Assembly: GCF_900112475.1 (NCBI RefSeq) | Contig: NZ_FOLW01000003.1 | Location: forward strand, 340,078-404,077 | Reading direction: 5' to 3' | Source: Pragia fontium DSM 5563 = ATCC 49100 | GTDB taxonomy: Bacteria; Pseudomonadota; Gammaproteobacteria; Enterobacterales; Enterobacteriaceae | Length of the DNA: 64,000 nucleotides | Part shown: positions 39,597 through 51,065 of the stretch, piece by piece | Numbering within the stretch: the first letter of the stretch is position 1 | Layout of the letters: every line of letters starts with the position of its first letter | Position numbers and translations under genes: made by a program | Notes under the pieces: model-generated | Seen by the model: only the letters and a program-made list of their open reading frames with translations | Databases searched by the model: none | Told to the model about the DNA's origin: nothing

Positions 39597-40925
39597 TTAG
39601 AATAGGTTAAATTTATAATCGATAATGATTTCACCAGCCAGGTTGTGGGCTCGGCCTACGTCTCCGTTATATAAAGTGGGTGTTCTGTTTTTATGTTTAT
39701 ATGACCAGCCCGGGCCAAACATGGCAAAAATAGAGAGGTTTTTGAAGGTATTATCTTTGGGTATCCAGTGGCCAAATACGTTCACTTCTCCAGTTCTGAC
39801 GGTATTACTTTTATAATCAAACTGTCCATAGTTCATTAATAATCCCATCTTGAGATCGGGGGTGACCAGATAGTCAGTTGCCGTTGACAGGGCCAGTTCA
39901 CCGTCTCGCATGTAGTCGGAACCTGCTGAGGTCATCGCATTAAAGCGTCCGCGCATGTTCTTCGATACGTGGCGAGCGTAATAACCAATAGCGTTATTTT
40001 TTTCTGCACGAGTATAGGCAATCCCTAGCTTATTGCCCCATTTCTGCTGCTGCCACTTGGCATCGAAGGCATAGTGCCACGCGTGATTATCAAATTCCTT
40101 TCTACTGGCGGACATAGATTTATAATCATCTAAGGCATAAGTACCATAAATCTGGCTGCCAAGGGTGAGGTGTTGATTGGCACGGTAGGAGAGTTCCATT
40201 CCATGACGTCTGAGATAGTTATCTGCTTCACCATAGAAATAAGCGGCTGATAAATCTTTATCTTTATAGTTTAAGCCAGTAGAAATAATGTTATCAATAA
40301 CACGGTTGTCTTTAGTGAGGAAGTGGACTTTATCCGGAGCATCGCGGTTGATCGAACTGGTCACATAGACCGCATCTAATGACAAATTCTCATAGCTAAC
40401 TTGGCCGCTGTAGCCCAGATAACTATTTTGCGATAGACGATTGGAGGCGGTGAGGATCCCCGTATTTTTTATAATTTGCCAGCCACCTTTTGCATTGAAT
40501 TTTAGATCGTCCAAAACATATTTTATTTTGACATAACGTTCGCCCATTTTATTGAATCCGGCGGCGTTACTTTTATCAAATCCGGGGCCATCATTATAAA
40601 GGAGTGATCGAGTTGAAAAATAATCACTGGCTGCGAGTTTGATGACACTGGTGTAGGTAGCATCAAAGCCAATAAAGTCAGCAAAATAGCCTGATTCAAA
40701 TTTTAAAATAACATTTTGTCCCCAAGCCGAATGTACTTCTTTAGGCTGGGACTCATCTTCTTTTAAGTATTTCCAATAGTTTCGTGTTGATATATCTAAT
40801 TTTGCATCCTGAAAGAACGGATTATTCGCCAGAGGACTAGCTGTATTATTTTTATCACTGCTAGTCGCGTTTGCCGTTAATGATATTAAGCTGGCTATTA
40901 GGCATGGTCCTATGATTTTTTTCAT
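39597..40925 (-). CDS. OprD-family outer-membrane porin
   Basis: The 442-residue protein has a signal peptide (MKKIIGPCLIASLISLTANA) and the alternating strand pattern of an 18-strand OprD/ChiP-type channel: LDISTRNYWKYL, AWGQNVILKFESGYFADFIGFDATYTSVIKL, KMGERYVKIKYVLDDLKFNAKGG, and LSYRANQHLTLGSQIYG. It ends with NLF, a terminal phenylalanine as in outer-membrane barrels. I chose ATG at 40925 (GGTGA upstream) over TTG at 40937. OprD channels admit small solutes such as amino acids, carboxylates and oligosaccharides; the substrate here is unknown. It is co-oriented with the SurE gene (178-base gap) and the phosphatase gene. Confidence 0.85.
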   Translation of the reverse strand: MKKIIGPCLIASLISLTANATSSDKNNTASPLANNPFFQDAKLDISTRNYWKYLKEDESQPKEVHSAWGQNVILKFESGYFADFIGFDATYTSVIKLAASDYFSTRSLLYNDGPGFDKSNAAGFNKMGERYVKIKYVLDDLKFNAKGGWQIIKNTGILTASNRLSQNSYLGYSGQVSYENLSLDAVYVTSSINRDAPDKVHFLTKDNRVIDNIISTGLNYKDKDLSAAYFYGEADNYLRRHGMELSYRANQHLTLGSQIYGTYALDDYKSMSASRKEFDNHAWHYAFDAKWQQQKWGNKLGIAYTRAEKNNAIGYYARHVSKNMRGRFNAMTSAGSDYMRDGELALSTATDYLVTPDLKMGLLMNYGQFDYKSNTVRTGEVNVFGHWIPKDNTFKNLSIFAMFGPGWSYKHKNRTPTLYNGDVGRAHNLAGEIIIDYKFNLF

Positions 40926-41103
40926 TTTTATCACCAAAATATAAACCTGATTCTTTAGAAAATAATAAAAATACCCGAAAGATTAACTTCCCTGTTAATA
41001 AAGAGTAATAACTTGAATAATTAAATTTTATAGGCAGACTCATTCAGCTTTAGTTTAAAAAGCCCCTGGTAATATGAGGCTTATTAATCCATCGTGAGCC
41101 CTT

Positions 41104-42009
41104 TTATTTATTACCTTTACCCGGGTGTTGTAGGTTTGGTGTATTTAATAGCTGCTCATAGTCGGGTTGAAATTTAAAGGCGTTCCAGTCACCATCAAAA
41201 ATGGTGTAGGTAATATAGTCTTTATTTAACCAACCTGTATCGGTATCAGCCGAGCTTGGTTTTAAGACGTCGGCACTCATAATCTGTTGAGCTTTACCAT
41301 CCGGTAAGAGCTTGTAGTAGTGTTGAGGAATTGGATTATATTCGTTCGGAATGTATTTTACGCCGGCGATTTTATCTTTAGGCTGAGCAGGATAGTTAAT
41401 GCTTAGGCCAGAACCTTTTGGCAGAATTGGTGTGCCAGGTTTCCACTGTTTACTTAGGGTATCGACCATATCAACCACATAATCTACCGAGTCTGGCCAA
41501 TATTTATGGGTGCTTGGCCAGCCGTTTTTCATTTCTTCATCGTTCAGAATATAGCCAATGCTTACTGCCAGAGCAGGGTAGCCATAGCGTACCGCACGAA
41601 CGGCGGCACCCACTGTCCCCGAGTTAAGCTGGGCAACGCCGGTATTGGGGCCATCGTTAACACCGGAGATAACCAGATCCGGTGGGGTATCTTTGAGTAC
41701 GCCAAGTACCCCGAAGTCCAGAGCATCAGCCGGCGTTCCTGGGAAACAGTAGTGTTTATCACCGAGCTTCTTAACATCAAATATTTTGTTTGGCTTGAAA
41801 GTAATAGCGGAACCAATACCGCTCTGGTTGGTACTTGGGGCGACAATCCAGACGTCGTAGCCTTTGGCCGCCAGTTTATGCTGTAGAGAAACGGTTCCTT
41901 CGGATTCACAGCCATCATCGTTGACGATAAGTATGCGAGGTGATTGAGCGGCCATGGCTGATGCACTCAGGGAGAGTGCCAGTGCACTGAAGATTAAGCG
42001 ATGTTTCAT
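41104..42009 (-). CDS. Exported SurE-type 5'/3'-nucleotidase
   Basis: The 301-residue protein carries a Sec signal peptide (MKHRLIFSALALSLSASAMA, cleavage about 20-21) in front of a SurE domain. Its metal-binding motif NDDG is at residues 30-33, followed by VAPSTNQSGIGSAIT, CFPGTPADALDFGVLGVL, and PDLVISGVNDGPNTG. Ordinary SurE of Enterobacterales is cytoplasmic and about 250 residues, so this is a separate exported paralogue. The start has GGAG six bases upstream. It is the first gene after the RAT/terminator at 42142-42234. Dephosphorylation of nucleotides or other phosphomonoesters in the periplasm is inferred. Confidence 0.85.
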   Translation of the reverse strand: MKHRLIFSALALSLSASAMAAQSPRILIVNDDGCESEGTVSLQHKLAAKGYDVWIVAPSTNQSGIGSAITFKPNKIFDVKKLGDKHYCFPGTPADALDFGVLGVLKDTPPDLVISGVNDGPNTGVAQLNSGTVGAAVRAVRYGYPALAVSIGYILNDEEMKNGWPSTHKYWPDSVDYVVDMVDTLSKQWKPGTPILPKGSGLSINYPAQPKDKIAGVKYIPNEYNPIPQHYYKLLPDGKAQQIMSADVLKPSSADTDTGWLNKDYITYTIFDGDWNAFKFQPDYEQLLNTPNLQHPGKGNK

Positions 42010-42141
42010 GATGTTCTCCATTTATCAGAATAATTGTTCATTTGCTTTCAATGAGTGGAAAATATGTCTGTATTACAAAAATTATTTGGATGATTAATGA
42101 AGTTCGGACTTGTTGTTTTCATATTAACCACCCTTTTTTCA

Positions 42142-42234
42142 AGCAAAAAAAAACCTAAACCACTGACCAATTCATCATAAAGATAAATAAATTCGATCAG
42201 TGGTTTAGGTTTTGCCTGAAGACAGTAACAATCC
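42142..42234 (-). promoter_or_regulatory. BglG-type antiterminator (RAT3) overlapping a terminator, upstream of surE-porin-phosphatase
   Basis: On the minus strand the 27-nt RAT (42208-42234) starts GGATTGTTACTG and ends AGGCAAAACC, as in classic bgl/LicT targets. It overlaps the 5' arm of a terminator: AAACCTAAACCACTGA pairs perfectly with TCAGTGGTTTAGGTTT (42151-42166 with 42197-42212), followed by about ten T. The two structures exclude one another. The first gene downstream is the exported SurE protein, which starts about 130 bases later. The terminator stem is almost the same as that of RAT1 (one base change). Confidence 0.9.
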
Positions 42235-42248
42235 TAAATTCGAGGTTC

Positions 42249-42319
42249 AGACTAGCATACGGCGTATTTCAGTCAATATGGTGTTACATTTTTATATGGC
42301 TTTTGTGACGGTGGTTGCA
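42249..42319 (-). promoter_or_regulatory. Promoter of the RAT3-controlled operon with possible CRP site
   Basis: On the minus strand TTGACT (42271-42276) and TAGTCT (42249-42254) are 16 bases apart, just upstream of RAT3. A half-matching CRP site (TGTGA-N6-TTGCA on the plus strand, 42304-42319) is centred about 70 bases before the predicted start, the same distance as in the bglF promoter. The CRP half is weak. Confidence 0.6.
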
Positions 42320-42387
42320 TATTAATTAGGTCGATATTTCTTATGGCTGAAAAATATTAAATATAGCTGGGAAATCTAATTACCATG

Positions 42388-43227
42388 TTAACTATTGGCT
42401 TCGCTCCGAACTCTCTCAATATGGATAGTCAGAAATAGCATCTCTTCCTTAGTTAATTCATGCTGGTAATGTTTTTTCAAATGTTGGCTAATTTTTTGCG
42501 TGCAGATATAGGACTTAACATATTTATCCTTAATGACATCATGCAATGATTCATCTTCACTGCTGACATAATTGTTATTCATCATACGTTGAGCAAAAAA
42601 TTTCAAATGTGTGACAAATCGGTGATAGCTGAGTGCCTGCTCGTTATAGTCCAAATTAAAATGGTACTTAACGATTTGCATGATTTCCTGCATTATTTTG
42701 GTCATGTTAATCACATTAGAGATATCATCATTTAACTGAGCATTAATGATATGCAGGGTGATAAAGCCGGCTTCATCTTCGGGCAGTTTTACGTTAAGCC
42801 GTTTTTCTATGATATTTAATGCTTCCAGACCAATAGCAAACTCTTTAGGATACAGGTGTTTGGTTTCCCACAGCAGACCATTTTTGATATCCAACCCTTT
42901 TTTGTGGCGCTCAATCGCAAAATTGATGTGATCGGTCAGGGAGATATAAATACTGGAATGCAATTCAGTGGGCAGGTTTTGTTGAGCATAGCGGATAATT
43001 TTCTCGCTGGTGGTCATAATCTCCGCAGGGATTTCAGCCAGTAGCTTCTCAAGATGAGAGGTGATTTCTTGGTTTTTAACTGAGAAAACCTTTTCTATCA
43101 GCGTTTTATCTAATGCATCACCGGCCTTCTTTTTAAAGCCCAGCCCACGCCCCATGACAACGAGCTCATCGCCGTTCTCATCAGAAACGATCACAACATT
43201 ATTGTTTAATATTTTATCAATATTCAT
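42388..43227 (-). CDS. bglG: BglG/LicT-family transcription antiterminator
   Basis: The 279-residue protein has an N-terminal RNA-binding CAT domain (MNIDKILNNNVVIVSDENGDELVVMGRGLGFKKKAGD, 1-55) and two PTS regulation domains. Candidate phosphorylation histidines are H100 and H159 (PRD1) and H207 and H269 (PRD2). It binds RAT RNA and prevents termination when the PTS permease stops phosphorylating it. Three RATs are present in the window. Here the gene lies after bglB with its own promoter and RAT2, not in front of bglF as in the E. coli bgl operon. The symbol is used for the family member. Confidence 0.92.
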   Translation of the reverse strand: MNIDKILNNNVVIVSDENGDELVVMGRGLGFKKKAGDALDKTLIEKVFSVKNQEITSHLEKLLAEIPAEIMTTSEKIIRYAQQNLPTELHSSIYISLTDHINFAIERHKKGLDIKNGLLWETKHLYPKEFAIGLEALNIIEKRLNVKLPEDEAGFITLHIINAQLNDDISNVINMTKIMQEIMQIVKYHFNLDYNEQALSYHRFVTHLKFFAQRMMNNNYVSSEDESLHDVIKDKYVKSYICTQKISQHLKKHYQHELTKEEMLFLTIHIERVRSEANS

Positions 43228-43242
43228 AAAAACCCTGAAAAT

Positions 43243-43308
43243 AAAAAAACCTGACCACCGCAGATAAAACGGTTGTCAGGTTTTGCCTGCATTTCGCAGT
43301 AACAATCC
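43243..43308 (-). promoter_or_regulatory. BglG-type antiterminator (RAT2) overlapping a terminator, upstream of bglG
   Basis: On the minus strand the 30-nt RAT (43279-43308) runs from GGATTGTTACTGC to GCAGGCAAAACC and is nearly identical to the E. coli bgl site. It overlaps a terminator whose arms AAAACCTGAC and GTCAGGTTTT (with inner ACCG/CGGT pairs) are followed by a T-run. This makes bglG autoregulated. Confidence 0.9.
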
Positions 43309-43321
43309 TGTGATGGTCATT

Positions 43322-43349
43322 ATGATACGTATTGAATCAATATCATCAA
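43322..43349 (-). promoter_or_regulatory. bglG promoter
   Basis: TTGATG (43344-43349) and TATCAT (43322-43327) on the minus strand are 16 bases apart and lie 14 bases before RAT2. A lone TCACA half site at 43378-43382 could mark CRP, but the other half is poor. Confidence 0.6.
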
Positions 43350-43453
43350 ACTGTTTTATGTCGGGCTTGGCGGCAGATCACAAATCTGTATTTCTATTAC
43401 TGTGTACTGAAGGTCTGCCGATTGTGCATCGTTGTCATATTAGTGACGCTGGA

Positions 43454-43521
43454 CAAGTTGGCCGAGGGCCAACTTGAACCGTTAGGGCGAGCCTTATTCA
43501 GGGTAGCTGTTTTAAACAGCT
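43454..43521. other. Two hairpins after bglB
   Basis: CAAGTTGGCC/GGCCAACTTG (43454-43476, 3-base loop) and AGCTGTTT/AAACAGCT (43505-43521) lie downstream of bglB and upstream of the bglG promoter. Neither has a strong U-tract. They could end or stabilise the bglFB transcript. Confidence 0.5.
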
Positions 43522-43540
43522 TGTCTGTTTATAGCTAGGC

Positions 43541-46938
<3,398 letters not shown>

Positions 46939-46997
46939 TTACCTGCTGGAAGCCGATCGGTACGCGATGTTTCGGCGGCGAGCGGCTTTTTATGGAC

Positions 46998-47090
46998 AAA
47001 AAAAAACCTAAACCTCTGAGCGTTTTGGTCGCAAATGCGATAAAACATCAGAGGTTTAGGTTTTGCCTGCGTGACTTGCAGTAACAATCC
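46998..47090 (-). promoter_or_regulatory. BglG-type antiterminator (RAT1) overlapping a terminator, upstream of bglF
   Basis: On the minus strand the 32-nt RAT (47059-47090) runs from GGATTGTTACTGC to GCAGGCAAAACC. Its end overlaps the terminator arm AAACCTAAACCTCTGA, which pairs perfectly with TCAGAGGTTTAGGTTT (47004-47019 with 47048-47063) and is followed by nine or more T. It controls bglF-bglB. Confidence 0.92.
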
Positions 47091-47112
47091 TAGGGCGTGC
47101 TACAACCATGGC

Positions 47113-47140
47113 AGACTAACATTCTGGCTGTGAATGTTAA
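47113..47140 (-). promoter_or_regulatory. bglF promoter
   Basis: TTAACA (47135-47140) and TAGTCT (47113-47118) on the minus strand are separated by 16 bases. The same -10 hexamer and spacer length are used in front of RAT3. Confidence 0.6.
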
Positions 47141-47160
47141 AGGGCATGTAAATACCGGAC

Positions 47161-47184
47161 GTTAACTTTGTGACAAAGTTAACA
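47161..47184. promoter_or_regulatory. Perfect 23-bp palindrome containing a CRP-like site upstream of bglF
   Basis: GTTAACTTTGT-G-ACAAAGTTAAC is a perfect odd palindrome (47161-47183). Offset within it is TGTGA-CAAAGT-TAACA (47169-47184), nine of ten matches to the CRP core and centred about 70 bases before the predicted bglF start, a class I position. Either CRP or a dimeric specific regulator could bind. Confidence 0.6.
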
Positions 47185-47248
47185 GTTCATACGGTAAAAG
47201 GTGAGCGATAGAAAGTCGACGATAATGGCATGATTAAGTTGAGATATT

Positions 47249-47278
47249 TATCCCCCAGACCATGGGATTAGGGGGATA
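47249..47278 (-). terminator. Hairpin after yaeH
   Basis: TATCCCCC and GGGGGATA pair (8 bp, 14-base loop) just after the yaeH stop. The following sequence on the minus strand is AT-rich but not a clean U-run. Confidence 0.5.
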
Positions 47279-47301
47279 GGTAAGGCATCACCGGTATTGA
47301 A

Positions 47302-47697
47302 CTATTTATTCTTTGCGGTCAGTTTTTCCAGATCGGCTTCGATCTCTGAGATTTTATGAGTGACTACCTGCTCAAGGTGGCGCAGGTCAGAAAGAATTTT
47401 CTTTTTCAGATCGACTTCAATCCGTTCACCATGGCAAATCAGATCCAGCTCTTCGATAACATAGCGAAGGTTTGGGCTAATTTCATGAACTTCTTTATAG
47501 GACTTTTCAGCGCCTGGATTGGCTAAAATGGTTTTACGCTGGCGTGGATATTTGAATTTAACGCTTTTGGCAAAAAACTCGCCTTTTTCCTTACGAAAAT
47601 AGATTTTCAGTATGTCGTTACTGGCTTCCTGACGCAGACTATAGCGATCAATCTGTTTTGGATTAGTAATGCCCAGACTTGTGAGGTTATCGTACAT
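47302..47697 (-). CDS. yaeH: UPF0325 family protein YaeH
   Basis: The 131-residue protein is nearly the same as E. coli Yae[72 protein letters not shown], and [24 protein letters not shown]. Function is unknown. The start at 47697 is chosen by this match; an upstream in-frame start is possible. In E. coli it lies near dapD, and here it marks the beginning of the 4-min gene block. Confidence 0.93.
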   Translation of the reverse strand: MYDNLTSLGITNPKQIDRYSLRQEASNDILKIYFRKEKGEFFAKSVKFKYPRQRKTILANPGAEKSYKEVHEISPNLRYVIEELDLICHGERIEVDLKKKILSDLRHLEQVVTHKISEIEADLEKLTAKNK

Positions 47698-47965
47698 AAC
47701 AATACCTTCCTGATTGATTAAGCCGTTAAGGTGAAAAAACAATAAACTGGCGGTTAAGAGATCACCATGATTGTCTTACTTTATTGAGCACCATAAGATG
47801 CAGTTTATTCATTATAGATATAATGATTAGTTAGTCATTATAGCAGTTGATAGGCAGGGCAGGAGAAACCTGGGAGACAATATGCTGATAGGGCTGACGG
47901 GAATGATAAAACACAGGATTGGAAAATATCGGTTATATTTTGATTGTGATTAACAAGGGACAGAA

Positions 47966-48346
47966 ATGAAAAACAAGCTGCGTAAAATTCAGGTAGACGA
48001 CATCTCTTTCTTCTGGCGGGTACTGTGGGATCAGGATGCAGCCAACGGAGATTTTCTATTTTTACGAGTATGGATTGCCGGGCATAAGGTGAAGCCGTGG
48101 ATTACTGTTCATTATCAATATCATAACCCATGGTTTTTTTATGGTGAGATCATCACTATGCCTGAGTCGGAGCGGCAAAGCCATTTTCAGCTTAATGCTT
48201 TGATGCCTAAGCAAGTGGCCGGGATTATACGATCTGCTATGACGTGGTTGGCAGAAGAGTATGCCGATTCACTGAAAATTGAAAACGTACATTTCCATGT
48301 TGATAGAGAAGGTCAATTGCATCGGGGGCTATCGAAACACGCATGA
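47966..48346 (+). CDS. Hypothetical protein, first gene of a two-gene unit with a SUKH protein
   Basis: The 126-residue product is not recognised. It is rich in aromatic residues (WITVHYQYHNPWFFYGEI, FFWRVLWDQD) and has no signal peptide or membrane segment. The start at 47966 is preceded by AAGGGA. Its stop overlaps the next start by four bases (ATGA), showing translational coupling with the SMI1/KNR4-type protein. Function cannot be assigned; partnership with the downstream protein is an inference from the overlap. Confidence 0.75.
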   Translation: MKNKLRKIQVDDISFFWRVLWDQDAANGDFLFLRVWIAGHKVKPWITVHYQYHNPWFFYGEIITMPESERQSHFQLNALMPKQVAGIIRSAMTWLAEEYADSLKIENVHFHVDREGQLHRGLSKHA

Positions 48347-48918
48347 ACAGAGAACAGGCAAGCGTATTGGTTAAGCTGTTAGCGGCGAAAGGCGTTCACT
48401 TTGCTAAAGGGTTATCCGATGAAGAAGTGATCGCCATTCAGTGTGATTTTAAGATATTGTTTCCAGCGGATCTTCGGTTGTTCCTGCAAACGGCTTTACC
48501 AATATCAAATAAATTTGTTAACTGGCGTGAGGGGTTAAACTCTAAGTCTAAAGAGGATGAGATCCAAAAACGTCTTAACTGGCCATTAGAAGGGATGCTG
48601 TTTGATATTGATGCTAATGGTTTTTGGCTGGACGAGTGGGGTGAAAGGCCGGAAAGTTTTGCACAGCAGAAAGTGATAGTTGAACAGCATTATCAGCACT
48701 GGCCTAAACTCATTCCTGTTTATTCCCATCGCTATATACCCTCCACACCTTATGAAGAGGGGAACCCGATATTATCGGTGTATCAGACAGATATTATCTA
48801 TTATGGCTATGATTTAGCTGACTATTTCTCTCGTGAATTTGGCTTTATATTGCCAACGATCTTTCAGGTTCCTGAACAGCCAAAAGCAATTGCGTTTTGG
48901 GATAACTTTTTAGCTTAG
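48343..48918 (+). CDS. SUKH (SMI1/KNR4) family protein
   Basis: The 191-residue protein shows SUKH-fold features: an N-terminal helix with FKILFPADLRLFLQTALP, a NWREG..., W-x-x-EGMLFDIDANGFWL strand pair, and the late LIPVYSHRYIPSTP...PILSVYQTDIIYYGYDLADYFSREFG. Members are often immunity proteins against contact-dependent or polymorphic toxins, but others serve general roles. No toxin gene is next to it. It overlaps the upstream unknown gene by four bases. It may be an orphan immunity gene; this is unproven. Confidence 0.7.
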   Translation: MNREQASVLVKLLAAKGVHFAKGLSDEEVIAIQCDFKILFPADLRLFLQTALPISNKFVNWREGLNSKSKEDEIQKRLNWPLEGMLFDIDANGFWLDEWGERPESFAQQKVIVEQHYQHWPKLIPVYSHRYIPSTPYEEGNPILSVYQTDIIYYGYDLADYFSREFGFILPTIFQVPEQPKAIAFWDNFLA

Positions 48919-48956
48919 CGTCAATGTACTGCTAACACTCCCGCGATAACATGAAG

Positions 48957-48981
48957 AGCGCTAACCCTTTCTGGGCGCTTT
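48957..48981 (+). terminator. Weak terminator after the SUKH gene
   Basis: AGCGC and GCGCT with inner CCC/GG pairs form a short stem followed by TTT. The rest of 48919-49197 is AT-rich and shows nothing else. Confidence 0.45.
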
Positions 48982-49197
48982 CCCCAGAATTATTACGATC
49001 TAAAATTTTTTAAAAATCTGATTTATTTAATTTTCATATCGACACTTGTTTTACATGCGCGATTATTCAATATTAAATCATTTATTTGCTTGGGTTTAAA
49101 AATAAATGGCCTGAAAATTAGACGATATTTTGCCCCATTAATATACTGTATATCCAAACAGGTGTTTGGTTATTTAATAATAATATCAGGGGATTAT

Positions 49198-50142
49198 ATG
49201 AGTTATAAATTTCAGGCAGCATGGAAACAGATTCAACAATTTTTACCAAAAGAGCTACAGCTTGGGGAAGGTGATTTACCTCAGGAAGAATGGTGGGAAT
49301 GGCGCAAACATAGTATCCATTTAGATTGTTATCGTAATCCATCGGCCCCAGCTAAAGTGATTCTATTCCACGGTGTTGGGACGAATGGTCGACAAATGAC
49401 CACAATTTTAGGTGCGCCATTAGCTAAGCTAGGATATGAAACTATCGCGATTGATATGCCGGAGTATGGTGTGACTAAAGTGGCTCCTGGGGCGTTAGTT
49501 ACTTATGACGATTGGGTACAGGCTGGGTGTGATCTGATCAATGCTGAATTAGCCAAGGATAATCGCCCAATCGTATTGTATGGTTTAAGTGCAGGTGGAA
49601 TGCTTGCTTATCATGTTGCTGCCAAAAGTAAAAAAGTGAAGGGTATTGTCGGCATGACATTCTTGGATCAGAACGTGCAGCAGGTGAGGGATGAGACATC
49701 ATTTAATCGGCTAAAAAGTCGTCTTGGTATTCCGATTACCGGTATCTTTGGCAATACCATCTTTGGACGGATTCGTTTTCCAATGAGTCTGGCGAGTAAA
49801 ATGTATGCTTTAGTGAATAATACTAAGGCGTTAACCACCTGCCTTGCGGATAAAACGTCGGCGGGAAAATGGGTAACGGTAAAATTCCTCAGTTCATATA
49901 TGTATTATAAGCCAGTTGTAGAACCAGAACAGTTTACCGTTTGTCCCATTTTATTAACACAACCTGCGGAAGACCGCTGGACCCCGATTCATCTCAGTGA
50001 AATTTTCTTAAAGCGAATCAGGAAAGTGCCAGTGAATAAAGTGATGTTAAAAAATGCGGGTCACTATCCACTTGAACAACCGGGATTAACTCAGTTACGT
50101 GATGCAACCAGAGATTTTATTAATAAATGCTGTAATTTATAA
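49198..50142 (+). CDS. Alpha/beta hydrolase of unknown substrate
   Basis: The 314-residue protein has an alpha/beta-hydrolase core: oxyanion region ILFHGVGTNGRQM, nucleophile elbow YGLSAGGM with the serine near residue 138, a late aspartate in QPAEDRWTPIHLS, and the histidine in NAGHYPLE. No signal peptide is seen. The start at 49198 has AGGGGA upstream, and the in-frame region before it has no similarity. An esterase, lipase or thioesterase role is possible. It stands alone between the SUKH unit and dapD and is not a usual neighbour of yaeH-dapD. Confidence 0.8.
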   Translation: MSYKFQAAWKQIQQFLPKELQLGEGDLPQEEWWEWRKHSIHLDCYRNPSAPAKVILFHGVGTNGRQMTTILGAPLAKLGYETIAIDMPEYGVTKVAPGALVTYDDWVQAGCDLINAELAKDNRPIVLYGLSAGGMLAYHVAAKSKKVKGIVGMTFLDQNVQQVRDETSFNRLKSRLGIPITGIFGNTIFGRIRFPMSLASKMYALVNNTKALTTCLADKTSAGKWVTVKFLSSYMYYKPVVEPEQFTVCPILLTQPAEDRWTPIHLSEIFLKRIRKVPVNKVMLKNAGHYPLEQPGLTQLRDATRDFINKCCNL

Positions 50143-50164
50143 TATTGCTGGATGATATTGATGT

Positions 50165-50190
50165 AAGCCTAACTAGCGTTAGGCTTTTTT
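50165..50190. terminator. Strong terminator between hydrolase gene and dapD
   Basis: AAGCCTAAC and GTTAGGCTT form a perfect 9-bp stem with a TAGC loop followed by TTTTTT on the plus strand. The genes on either side are convergent. Confidence 0.85.
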
Positions 50191-50209
50191 ATGGGGCTAA
50201 GAGATGGGG

Positions 50210-51034
50210 TTAGTCGATAGTCCGCAGTAATTCATTGATACCCACTTTACCGCGAGTTTTTGCATCAACTTTTTTCACAATAACCGCGCAGTACAGGCTG
50301 TATTTACCATCTTTGGACGGTAAGTTACCTGACACTACAACCGAGCCAGCAGGTACGCGACCATAGTGGATTTCACCAGTTTCGCGATCGTAAATCCGAG
50401 TACTTTGACCAAGATAAACGCCCATCGAAATAACCGAACCTTCCTCAACAATAACCCCTTCAACTACTTCTGAACGAGCACCGATAAAGCAGTTATCTTC
50501 AATGATGGTTGGGTTAGCCTGAAGCGGCTCTAATACGCCACCGATACCAACGCCCCCGGACAGGTGAACGTTTTTACCAATTTGGGCACAGGAACCAACG
50601 GTGGCCCAAGTATCGACCATAGAGCCTTCATCAACATAGGCACCGATGTTGACATAAGAAGGCATCAATACGGTATTACGGGCAATAAAAGCCCCTTGAC
50701 GAACACTAGCCGGAGGCACTACGCGAAAGCCTTCACGCTGGAAGCGCGCTTCATCGTAGTCGGCAAATTTCATTGGGACTTTATCAAAATAGCGGGCTTC
50801 CGCACCGTCCATAACGACATTGTCATTAATACGGAAAGAGAGCAGAACGGCTTTTTTCAGCCACTGATGCGTAACCCACTCACCGTTAATTTTTTCGGCT
50901 ACCCGTAATGCTCCGCTGTCCAATTTAGCAATAGTTTGCTGAACGGCTTCACGAAGTACGGTATCTGCATTGGCCGGAGTAATCTCGGCGCGGCGCTCGA
51001 AAGCGGTTTCTATAACGGCTTGTAACTGCTGCAT
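50210..51034 (-). CDS. dapD: Tetrahydrodipicolinate N-succinyltransferase
   Basis: DapD transfers succinyl from succinyl-CoA to tetrahydrodipicolinate in lysine/diaminopimelate synthesis. The 274-residue protein equals E. coli in length and nearly in sequence: [86 protein letters not shown] with hexapeptide repeats of a left-handed beta helix. I use the second of two adjacent ATGs (51034); 51037 is equally possible by ribosome-site spacing. glnD lies 31 bases upstream on the same strand. Confidence 0.95.
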   Translation of the reverse strand: MQQLQAVIETAFERRAEITPANADTVLREAVQQTIAKLDSGALRVAEKINGEWVTHQWLKKAVLLSFRINDNVVMDGAEARYFDKVPMKFADYDEARFQREGFRVVPPASVRQGAFIARNTVLMPSYVNIGAYVDEGSMVDTWATVGSCAQIGKNVHLSGGVGIGGVLEPLQANPTIIEDNCFIGARSEVVEGVIVEEGSVISMGVYLGQSTRIYDRETGEIHYGRVPAGSVVVSGNLPSKDGKYSLYCAVIVKKVDAKTRGKVGINELLRTID

Positions 51035-51065
51035 CATGTTATGTCCTGATGTATTGAATGATATT

